A stretch of DNA of 49,869 nucleotides from contig CAYMSA010000005.1 in NCBI GenBank assembly GCA_964392965.1, forward strand, positions 1 through 49,869. The letters run 5' to 3'. The stretch's first letter is position 1. Each line of letters begins with the position of its first letter. Below the pieces are notes generated by a model. The model was given only the letters and a program-made list of their open reading frames with translations. It was not told the DNA's origin and ran no database searches. Source of the DNA: CAYMSA01 sp964392965. Its GTDB lineage: Bacteria; Actinomycetota; Coriobacteriia; Anaerosomatales; Anaerosomataceae. A program made the translations under genes and the position numbers. Positions 36,187-42,255 of the stretch are shown here, piece after piece.

Positions 36187-36426
36187 GTGTTCTCGTCCGG
36201 GTCTGTGGTTGCGGACGCCTCGGCGTCCTAGTCCAGGGTAGGCGCGGCCAAAAGGATCCACGTAAGCGCGAGGCCAAGCCTCGTCGTGAGCATGGCGCGC
36301 CTTAGGGGTAAGTCGTACCGTCGCCCGGTCTCCGGGTGGCGAGAGGGCCGGTAGTGAGATCGCATCAAGCGGAAGCTCCGGTGCGCGAGTGTGGGGCCAA
36401 AGACCAGGTCAGCCGGACGGGAACAC
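36187..36426 (+). ncRNA. Structured RNA, probable raiA-motif RNA
   Basis: The 240-base element is closed by a helix of 14 pairs: 36187-36200 with 36413-36426 (GTGTTCTCGTCCGG with CCGGACGGGAACAC, one T-G wobble). Inside are a hairpin 36213-36218/36223-36228 with a CTCG loop, a helix 36241-36246/36296-36301 enclosing a hairpin 36269-36274/36278-36283, and a hairpin around 36321-36342. The short reading frames here look like shadows. It lies between comFC and hpf. The raiA motif, a large conserved RNA of Bacillota and Actinomycetota, is known from this position. I have not matched it to the published consensus, so the class is an inference and the structure is what I see. Confidence 0.62.
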
Positions 36427-36455
36427 ACCTCGGCGGAACCCGGGAGGGGAGTGCG

Positions 36456-37289
36456 ATGGGACGGGCACGTTCTGCGATCGTCGTTGCTGTGATACTCATG
36501 CTCGCCGTCGTCGGTGGGGGATGCGGTCAGGACACCGCGCCTGAGCCGGAGGAGCTGACGCCGGTCGTCGCACCGCCGGTCATCGCCGAGGAGGGCACGC
36601 TGCGGGTCGGCGTCGACCTCGAGTACCCGCCCTTCGGTGGCACCGACGGTGGCGTCGAGGCGGGCATCGATGTCGACCTGGGTGCCGCGATCGCCGAACG
36701 GCTGGGCCTCAGGGTCGTGTTCGTGGACGTCGCGCAGAGCGAGATCGCGACGGCGCTCGGCGAGGGGACTGTCGACATCATGCTCGGTGCCACGCCGATC
36801 ACGGGAGACACCCTTGCGAACGTCTCCACGGCGGGCTCGTACTTGATCGATTCTCCCGCGATCTATGCGGTGGTTCCGAGCGGGACTCCCGAGGCGACGA
36901 TGACCCCCGAAGGGCTCGTGGGGATGCGAGTCGCTACGCAGATGTCAAGTGAGTCTTACTGGATCCTCCGCGACGCGTACGGTGTGGACTTCGCCACAGC
37001 GTTCGACACACTGCGCGAGGCGTTCGAGGCGTTGTCGGCGGGGGAGGCTGACGTCGTCGTAGGCGACGCCGCCGTCTGCTCCTACATGGCCAGAGATTTC
37101 CAGGATGTTCACTTCGTGGGGCAGATGGCGCCGGGGCGGCCACTCGGCATCGCAGTGCGCAAGGACGCGGTGGAGCTTGAGGAGCACGTGCGTTCGACAC
37201 TCGGTGACCTCGTGTCCGAAGGTGTCGTCGACGCGATCAAGCGCAAGTGGCTCGGCGAGTTCCCGCCGCTTGAGTCCGCGAGCGAGTAG
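36456..37289 (+). CDS. Polar amino-acid ABC transporter substrate-binding lipoprotein
   Basis: This 277-residue periplasmic-binding-fold protein of the SBP_bac_3 family has an N-terminal signal ending in VVGGGC (Cys23), a slightly poor lipobox. The ligand domain is in the normal order: GTLRVGVDLEYPPFGG, then EAGIDVDLGAAIAERLGL, then the second lobe MRVATQMSSESYWIL and ADVVVGDAAVC, and the closing VDAIKRKWLGEF. The usual arginine of the first lobe (TPERxxxxxFSxPY) is missing; the region reads TPITGDTLANVSTAG, so ligand choice may differ from classical members. ATG 36456 has GGGAGGGGA upstream. It is the first gene of the importer operon. Confidence 0.86.
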   Translation: MGRARSAIVVAVILMLAVVGGGCGQDTAPEPEELTPVVAPPVIAEEGTLRVGVDLEYPPFGGTDGGVEAGIDVDLGAAIAERLGLRVVFVDVAQSEIATALGEGTVDIMLGATPITGDTLANVSTAGSYLIDSPAIYAVVPSGTPEATMTPEGLVGMRVATQMSSESYWILRDAYGVDFATAFDTLREAFEALSAGEADVVVGDAAVCSYMARDFQDVHFVGQMAPGRPLGIAVRKDAVELEEHVRSTLGDLVSEGVVDAIKRKWLGEFPPLESASE

Positions 37290-37369
37290 CAGCGGACACG
37301 GGTGTACCCCTCGTTTCATCGCGGGAACGCATAGACGGGCACGTCCCCACGCGGTGTTAGTCCTGCTAA

Positions 37370-37445
37370 TGCATAACTTTGGGCGCGAAGAGTATATTCT
37401 TGCTACCATGCAACAACTCATGCGATATTGCGGTATAGTTATGCA
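37370..37445 (+). promoter_or_regulatory. AT-rich region with a dyad of TGCATAACT, ahead of the second binding protein
   Basis: In the 213-base space between the two binding-protein genes, TGCATAACT at 37370-37378 is repeated in inverted form as AGTTATGCA at 37437-37445. ATGCAACAAC and CATGCGATATT lie between them. The area is much richer in A and T than its neighbours. A weak promoter TTGCTA (37400-37405) with GATATT (37424-37429) fits an 18-base spacer. The half sites resemble ArgR-type operators, which would suit an amino-acid importer, but this is speculative. Confidence 0.4.
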
Positions 37446-37502
37446 CCGTCATGGAGGACGTGGACGACGCTACGGTGACGTCACGTAGGCAAGGAGGAAC
37501 AG

Positions 37503-38387
37503 ATGGGCTTGTCCAAGAAGTGGCTTGCCGCGGTTGCGGCGGCTGCACTGATGCTCGGAGCGCTCGCGCTCACGGGTTGCGGAAGCTCCGCCAGCGGCAG
37601 CACCAGCGGCTCGGGGGATGCGACGTCGACTCCCGAGGTGACGGGCATCGCATCGGTCGACGACCTGAAGTCGGGCGACAAGGTGGGCGTCCAGTCGGGC
37701 ACGACCGGCGAGGCGTGGTCCCAGGAGAACCTGGCTCCCAAGGGCGTCGAGGTGGTTCCTTACGATGACGTCCTGCTCGCTTTCCAGGCCCTGCAGGCCG
37801 GTGACGTCGTCGGCGTCATCAATGACCTTCCGATCTCACAGGACATCGTCAAGGACGAGGCTCGTGGTCTGGTGATCGTTCAGGAGATCCCCACTGATGA
37901 GACCTACGGCTTCGCATTCAACAAGGACGACGTCGCGCTACGCGATGCTGTGAACTGGGCGCTCGCCGAGGTCATCGCTGACGGCACCTATGACACCGTC
38001 TACGCGAAGTGGTTCGGCGCGGCCCCCCTGTCGATGCCCGAGGCCACCAGTGGTGTGACGGAGAAGCCCGCCGAGGACTTCGCCACAATCACCGCCGGCA
38101 AGATCGTCGTCGGCTCTGACACCGCGTACCCGCCGTTCGAGAACGTCGTCGGCGGCGAGACCGTCGGTTTCGACGTCGATCTGATGACCGCCATCGGCGA
38201 GAAGCTGGGCGTGACCGTCGAGTTCAAGACCTACAAGTTCGACGCCCTCATCACGGGCGTGCAGGCCGGCACCGAGTTCGACATGATCGCCTCGGCGATG
38301 ACCATCACCGAGGAGCGCAAACAGTCGATCAACTTCTCCGACCCGTACATCAACTCCAACCAGTCGCTCACCGTGAAGGCCCAGTAG
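37503..38387 (+). CDS. Circularly permuted amino-acid-binding lipoprotein (SBP_bac_3 fold)
   Basis: This 294-residue lipoprotein has the lipobox LALTGC with Cys26. The binding domain is in swapped order. Residues about 49-172 are the second part of a normal SBP (VDDLKSGDKVGVQSGTT through YDTVYAKWFG). A linker of about 27 residues follows. Residues 200-294 are the first part (KIVVGSDTAYPPFENV through INFSDPYINSNQSLTVK). Both ligand-contact residues of the family are kept: Arg272 in TITEERK and Asp108 in VINDLPIS. I infer a folded, working receptor in which new ends lie at the hinge. AAGGAGG precedes ATG 37503. The permease and ATPase follow. Confidence 0.9.
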   Translation: MGLSKKWLAAVAAAALMLGALALTGCGSSASGSTSGSGDATSTPEVTGIASVDDLKSGDKVGVQSGTTGEAWSQENLAPKGVEVVPYDDVLLAFQALQAGDVVGVINDLPISQDIVKDEARGLVIVQEIPTDETYGFAFNKDDVALRDAVNWALAEVIADGTYDTVYAKWFGAAPLSMPEATSGVTEKPAEDFATITAGKIVVGSDTAYPPFENVVGGETVGFDVDLMTAIGEKLGVTVEFKTYKFDALITGVQAGTEFDMIASAMTITEERKQSINFSDPYINSNQSLTVKAQ

Positions 38388-38414
38388 GCATTCACGTCGT
38401 GAAGCGGTGACCAG

Positions 38415-38446
38415 GGGCCGGCGAGGGTGTCCCCCGCCGGCCCTTT
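38415..38446 (+). terminator. Attenuator-like hairpin between binding protein and permease
   Basis: GGGCCGGCG at 38415-38423 pairs with CGCCGGCCC at 38435-38443, with GGG/CCC pairing inside (38425-38427 with 38431-38433, TGT loop), and TTT follows. Such hairpins after a binding-protein gene commonly protect its mRNA and reduce expression of the membrane genes downstream. Confidence 0.6.
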
Positions 38447-38477
38447 GGGGCGCAAAGGGAGTAACCGAGGAGGCCGA

Positions 38478-39755
38478 GTGAAGAGCCGCGTAGGCAGATG
38501 CGTGTGGCGGGGCATACTGGCGGTCGTCGTGGTGGGGGCGCTCGTCTCCCTCTTCACGATGGAGGGGCCGGCGCGCCTCGAGTACACGACAGCCGGTTCA
38601 GGTGCGACTCAGGCGACCGTCGACGCCACGTACATCATGTCGCCGGTTCGGGACACCGTCTCCATCGGCCGTCAGGCGAGCGTCGTTCCCGCAGGAGTCA
38701 TCATCGATGTCCCGGTGGGCGCCGTTCTCGACCGTGAACCTCCCGGTGGCGGGATGACCTCATCGGAGTGGGTGCTCTCGGCTGAGGAGACGAGTCCGAC
38801 ACCCGTGCTCCTCAACGGTTCAGAAGTGGTGGAGCGACCAGTCCTCAAAGACGGTGACGTCATCACTGTGGGCGGCCAGGACATCACGTTCTACGACGGC
38901 CGCCATGGCATCGCGGGTGCCCTCGACTGGTGGGAAGCGAGCAAGATCACGCACCTGTTCATGTCGCCTGCGGTAATCGCCGAGGCGTTCCCCTTCGTGC
39001 TCGCCGCACTCCGGGTCTCGCTCCTGTGCGTCTTCATCGCATTCGCGCTGGCGGTTCCCGGGGGACTCGTTCTCGCGTTCATGAAGATGTCCAAGGCGAA
39101 GTGGGCGAGATGGCCCGCCACTCTCTACGTCGACTTCGTGCGCGGCACGCCGATGTTTCTGCAGATATTGATCGTCTTCTTCGGACTGCCGCTGTTGCCC
39201 CCGTACCAGGCCCTCATCTCGGCGTTCCCCATACTGAACGCTGCCGGGCCGTTCGGGCAGACGTGGTCTCTCTACCTCAGGGCCTGGGTGGTCTTGAGCT
39301 TCAACTCCGCGGCATACATGGCCGAGATCTTCCGCGCGGGCATCCAGTCGATCCACAAGGGCCAGATGGAAGCCGCTCGCTCGCTCGGCATGAGCACGCC
39401 GGCGGCGATGGCCTACGTCATCATCCCGCAGACGGTCCGGCGCATCCTGCCGACGATGATGTCCGAGTTCATCCTGCTGTATAAGGACACTTCGTTGTTC
39501 GCAGCTGTCGGTCTCGGCGAGATGGTCATGCGGGCGCGCGAGGTTGCGGCATCCGAGGCCAACGTCTCCCCGTACGTGCTGTCGGCACTCTTCTATCTCG
39601 TGATCACCGTACCGCTCGGGAGATTCGTTCAGCGCCTGGAGAACAAGCTCGCCGAGTCCGAGGGCGGTGGGGCGGCCCGGCCTGACGCCGATGCCTCCAC
39701 TGAGGCCCCAGCCCCACCCTCGGCCCGACTACCGGAAGGGGGTGGATCACGATGA
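38478..39755 (+). CDS. Amino-acid ABC transporter permease with extracytoplasmic FHA-like domain
   Basis: This 425-residue permease of the His/Glu/Gln/Arg family is much longer than the usual 215-240. The last 280 residues are a normal five-helix permease with EAA loop GQMEAARSLGMSTPAAMAYVIIPQ (shown in part: GQMEAARSLGMS). Before it lie an extra N-terminal helix (GILAVVVVGALVSLF) and a beta-rich region of about 115 residues. That region has the pattern LLNGSEVVERPVLKDGDVIT followed by VGGQDITFYDG, which looks like the end of an FHA domain. Topology puts this domain outside the cell. GTG 38478 has GAGGAGG at 38467-38473. The C-terminal tail is Pro/Ala-rich. The stop overlaps the ATPase start (ATGA). 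Confidence 0.88.
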   Translation: MKSRVGRCVWRGILAVVVVGALVSLFTMEGPARLEYTTAGSGATQATVDATYIMSPVRDTVSIGRQASVVPAGVIIDVPVGAVLDREPPGGGMTSSEWVLSAEETSPTPVLLNGSEVVERPVLKDGDVITVGGQDITFYDGRHGIAGALDWWEASKITHLFMSPAVIAEAFPFVLAALRVSLLCVFIAFALAVPGGLVLAFMKMSKAKWARWPATLYVDFVRGTPMFLQILIVFFGLPLLPPYQALISAFPILNAAGPFGQTWSLYLRAWVVLSFNSAAYMAEIFRAGIQSIHKGQMEAARSLGMSTPAAMAYVIIPQTVRRILPTMMSEFILLYKDTSLFAAVGLGEMVMRAREVAASEANVSPYVLSALFYLVITVPLGRFVQRLENKLAESEGGGAARPDADASTEAPAPPSARLPEGGGSR

Positions 39756-40510
39756 CGGACTCCATCACGCGCTCGAGCAATGGTCCGATCGTCCGTATCG
39801 TGGGCCTCAAGAAGGCATTCGGGGACAACGAGGTGCTGAAGGGCGTCGACCTCGAGGTGGAGAAGGGCGAGGTCGTCGTCATCCTCGGTCCCTCGGGATC
39901 AGGCAAGTCGACGCTGCTGCGATGTGTGAACAGACTGGAGGAGCCGACGGGCGGCGAGGTCTGGTTTGAGGACATCCAGGTGAACGCACCGTCCACGAAC
40001 ATCAATAAGGTGCGGGAGCATATCGGCATGGTGTTCCAGAGCTTCAACCTGTTCCCGCACCTCACCGCAAAGGCGAACGTCATGCTCGCCCAGCGCAAGG
40101 TGCTCAAGCGCGATAAGGACGAAGCTCAGCGTGTTGCCGTCGAGCAGCTTGCGCGCGTCGGCCTTGCGGACCGCGTGGACTACTTCCCTGCACAGTTGTC
40201 CGGTGGGCAGCAGCAACGGGTCGCAATCGCCCGCGCGCTTGCCATGGATCCCCACGTGATGCTTTTCGACGAGGTCACCTCAGCGCTCGACCCCGAGCTG
40301 GTGAGGGGGGTGCTCGATGTCATGAAGTCACTCGCGCGCGGTGGCATGACCATGCTCGTCGTCACGCATGAGATGGGCTTCGCGCGCGACGTCGCGTCGC
40401 GCGTCGTATTCATGGACGACGGCGTCATCGTCGAGCAGGGGAGCCCGGCCGAGGTCTTCGACAATCCGCAGAATGCGCGCACGAGGGATTTCCTCGGGCA
40501 TATCGCCTGA
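39752..40510 (+). CDS. glnQ: Amino-acid ABC transporter ATP-binding protein (GlnQ/HisP type)
   Basis: This 252-residue ATPase drives the importer. Walker A is GPSGSGKST, the Q-loop is GMVFQSFNLFPHLT, the signature is LSGGQQQRVAIARAL, Walker B is VMLFDEVTSALDPE, and the H-loop is VVTHEMGFARDVA. All catalytic residues are present. ATG 39752 overlaps the permease stop, so the two are coupled. The nearest characterised relatives move glutamine, glutamate or histidine. The gene symbol is given by family similarity; the substrate is unproven. Confidence 0.94.
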   Translation: MTDSITRSSNGPIVRIVGLKKAFGDNEVLKGVDLEVEKGEVVVILGPSGSGKSTLLRCVNRLEEPTGGEVWFEDIQVNAPSTNINKVREHIGMVFQSFNLFPHLTAKANVMLAQRKVLKRDKDEAQRVAVEQLARVGLADRVDYFPAQLSGGQQQRVAIARALAMDPHVMLFDEVTSALDPELVRGVLDVMKSLARGGMTMLVVTHEMGFARDVASRVVFMDDGVIVEQGSPAEVFDNPQNARTRDFLGHIA

Positions 40511-40576
40511 GGGCCGTGCTACGCGGTGACCGAGGGGTATGTTCTAACTGTCCGGACCCCACAAAGGAGGCGCAGC

Positions 40577-41113
40577 ATGGAGATGATCGTCAAAGGTCGC
40601 CGTATGGACGTGACTCCCGCCATCCGCGAGTACGCGGAACAGAAGATCGGCAGGATCGCGAAGATCCTCGACAGCATGCTGATGAGCGCTGAGGTAGAGC
40701 TGTACACGGAGCGGAACCGCTCCATCGAGAAGAGCCAGGTTGCCGAGGTCACCGTGTACACGAAGGGTCCTGTCATTCGGGCCAAGGAGGCGTCCTCGGA
40801 TCTCTATGCCGCAATCGACCTCGTGAGTGAGAAGCTCGAGCGGCAGGTTCGTAAGTACAAGACCAAGATGGTCGATCATCGACGTACTGCACCAGCGCCC
40901 GAGGTGGTGCTCGAGTTGCAGAACGTTGAGCCTGAGCCGGAGATCGTGAAGAAGAAGGTGCTCACCTCCGCACCGATGACCACCGACGAGGCGATTCTCC
41001 AGATGGAGCTTCTCGGGCACGATTTCTTCGTGTTCAGATCGGTGGACGCTGATGAGACCTGCGTGCTGTATCGCCGTCACGACGGTGACTACGGACTTAT
41101 CACGTCCGTCTGA
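40577..41113 (+). CDS. hpf: Long-form ribosome hibernation promoting factor
   Basis: This 178-residue protein joins two 70S ribosomes into inactive 100S dimers during slow growth. The N-terminal domain (MEMIVKGRRMDVTPAIREYA) binds in the decoding centre. A linker of about 35 residues leads to the C-terminal dimerisation domain (DEAILQMELLGHDFFVFRSVD, with GLI at the end), so this is the long form. ATG 40577 has AAAGGAGG at 40563-40570; the open frame to 40526 has no such site. In relatives it follows comFC and precedes secA. Here it is preceded by the importer operon and followed by a strong terminator. Confidence 0.95.
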   Translation: MEMIVKGRRMDVTPAIREYAEQKIGRIAKILDSMLMSAEVELYTERNRSIEKSQVAEVTVYTKGPVIRAKEASSDLYAAIDLVSEKLERQVRKYKTKMVDHRRTAPAPEVVLELQNVEPEPEIVKKKVLTSAPMTTDEAILQMELLGHDFFVFRSVDADETCVLYRRHDGDYGLITSV

Positions 41114-41158
41114 CATCACAGGACTGCTGCTGCTCTGTGGCAATGGCGGTAGGGGATT

Positions 41159-41201
41159 TGCAAACGACCCGTCATCGGTTGATGGCGGGTCGTTTGCATT
41201 T
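41159..41201 (+). terminator. Rho-independent terminator of hpf
   Basis: 41159-41176 pairs with 41181-41198 over 18 bp (13 perfect pairs, one T-G wobble, four more pairs) with a GGTT loop, followed by TTT. It lies 45 bases after the hpf stop. This is the clearest intrinsic terminator in the window. Confidence 0.88.
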
Positions 41202-41216
41202 GATGACATACTCCGA

Positions 41217-41246
41217 TTGACACGGGTGTTTCTGGCTGTTGATACT
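41217..41246 (+). promoter_or_regulatory. Promoter of the signalling block
   Basis: A perfect -35 TTGACA at 41217-41222 is followed after 18 bases by GATACT at 41241-41246. It lies directly after the hpf terminator and 83 bases before GTG 41329. TAGAAT at 41248-41253 is a better -10 match but is too far away. Confidence 0.5.
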
Positions 41247-41328
41247 GTAGAATGAGTTCAGCCGGGGGTCTGCAGGACATGTCCCAGCATACGTCGCAGC
41301 AGTCTACGAGCCAGGCAGGGAGCCTCGG

Positions 41329-41991
41329 GTGGAGCAGGTAGTCCCGTCCGCACTTGTTGCGGAAATGGAAGCAGCACTCGCGCGGGTCTCGGATATCCGA
41401 GCTGCCCGTGTGGTCACCTCATCTGAGGGCTATATCGAGGAGATTCACGTCCTCGCCTTGCCTTCGAAGTCCCCGAAGCAGCTCGTCCGGGACATCGAGT
41501 CCACACTCATGGCGGCATTCGGAATCGCCGTCGATCACAAGAAGATATCCATCGCGCAGCTCGGGCAGGACAGCCTGCGCATCGACGAAGCGAACAGAGT
41601 CGAGACGCGCGCTCAGATTGCGAGCATCCGAGCAGAAGTCGCCGGCGTTCACGTGACGGTCGTGGTGACGCTCGTGTTCGAGGGGGAGACCTTCGTCGGC
41701 ACGGCGACGGGTCCTGCCAGTCGCACGGTTCGCGAGCGGTTAGTGGCCGAAGCTACTCTCAACGCGATCGAGCAGTACCTGCAAGGTGCATTTACATTCG
41801 CTCTGGAGGACGTACAGGTCATCCGGCTGGGGCGAGAGTCCGTTGCGGTTGCCTGTGTCGCCCTGGTCACCTCGTTCGGCGAGCAGACGTTCGCCGGTTC
41901 TGCATTGGCGCGACAGAACGAGCACGACTCGATTGTCCGGGCCACGCTCGACGCGATCAACCGTCGGCTTGGCTTCTTGACAACCCCATAG
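41329..41991 (+). CDS. Protein of unknown function with two alpha/beta modules
   Basis: I do not recognise this 220-residue protein with certainty. It is soluble, with no signal or membrane helix. The first 85 residues have EGYIEEIHVLALPSKSPKQL and GIAVDHKKISIAQL, a pattern seen in small uncharacterised proteins of anaerobic Gram-positives. The second part has two similar beta-beta-alpha stretches (VTVVVTLVFEGETFVGTATG and AVACVALVTSFGEQTFAGSA, each followed by a helix), suggesting an internal duplication. GTG 41329 follows CAGGGAG. It heads the signalling block that ends with the STAND/BTAD regulator, so a regulatory role is possible. Confidence 0.7.
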   Translation: MEQVVPSALVAEMEAALARVSDIRAARVVTSSEGYIEEIHVLALPSKSPKQLVRDIESTLMAAFGIAVDHKKISIAQLGQDSLRIDEANRVETRAQIASIRAEVAGVHVTVVVTLVFEGETFVGTATGPASRTVRERLVAEATLNAIEQYLQGAFTFALEDVQVIRLGRESVAVACVALVTSFGEQTFAGSALARQNEHDSIVRATLDAINRRLGFLTTP

Positions 41992-42088
41992 ATTCCCGGT
42001 TTGGGCCAACGCCGTGACCACGGATTCAACCACTGTCGGCATACGAATGAGCGGAGCGGGCAGGGTTCTTCCATCACTAGCGAGATGG

Positions 42089-42120
42089 GAGAAGACACCA
42101 CTGGAAAAGGGGGTCTTCTC
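42089..42120 (+). promoter_or_regulatory. Hairpin enclosing the ribosome site of the 24-residue peptide
   Basis: GAGAAGAC at 42089-42096 pairs with GTCTTCTC at 42113-42120. The putative ribosome site AAGGGGG (42107-42113) lies in the loop and at the base of the right arm, and ATG follows 2 bases later at 42123. Translation of the peptide may be controlled by this fold. Confidence 0.45.
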
Positions 42121-42122
42121 AC

Positions 42123-42197
42123 ATGAAGCGAATCGTAATCCTTCTGGCTTCGCTCGCCGCTCTCGTTATGGGCGGTGGCGCCTGGTTCAAGATCTAG
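42123..42197 (+). CDS. 24-residue hydrophobic peptide
   Basis: ATG 42123 to TAG 42197 encodes MKRIVILLASLAALVMGGG followed by AWFKI. The layout is Lys-Arg, a hydrophobic core of about 14 residues, then GGG and a short aromatic tail. It looks like a signal peptide or a single membrane helix, and could be a secreted peptide precursor or a small membrane protein. An AAGGGGG ribosome site lies about 9 bases upstream, within a hairpin. It lies between the unknown protein and the HD-GYP gene in the same direction. It is too short for usual gene finders; codon use in the frame is normal for the genome. Confidence 0.5.
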   Translation: MKRIVILLASLAALVMGGGAWFKI

Positions 42198-42255
42198 TGA
42201 TGCAACGCTCACGGCGTTGGTCCAACTTCACCGGGGATGATTGTTCGGAGCTCAT

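Noticed and set aside
36228..36428. 66-codon minus-strand frame ending in hydrophobic residues
   Set aside because: It is fully contained in the structured RNA, lacks a ribosome site and has no family similarity.
36387..36430. SRP RNA-like stretch (GGTCAG then GGACGGGAAC)
   Set aside because: The order of the conserved SRP loop bases is wrong, and the segment is already used in the 14-bp closing helix of the larger RNA.
36387..36440. Glutamine- or T-box-type riboswitch before the importer
   Set aside because: Short motifs such as GGAAG and GGGTGG occur, but the required core arrangement could not be found.
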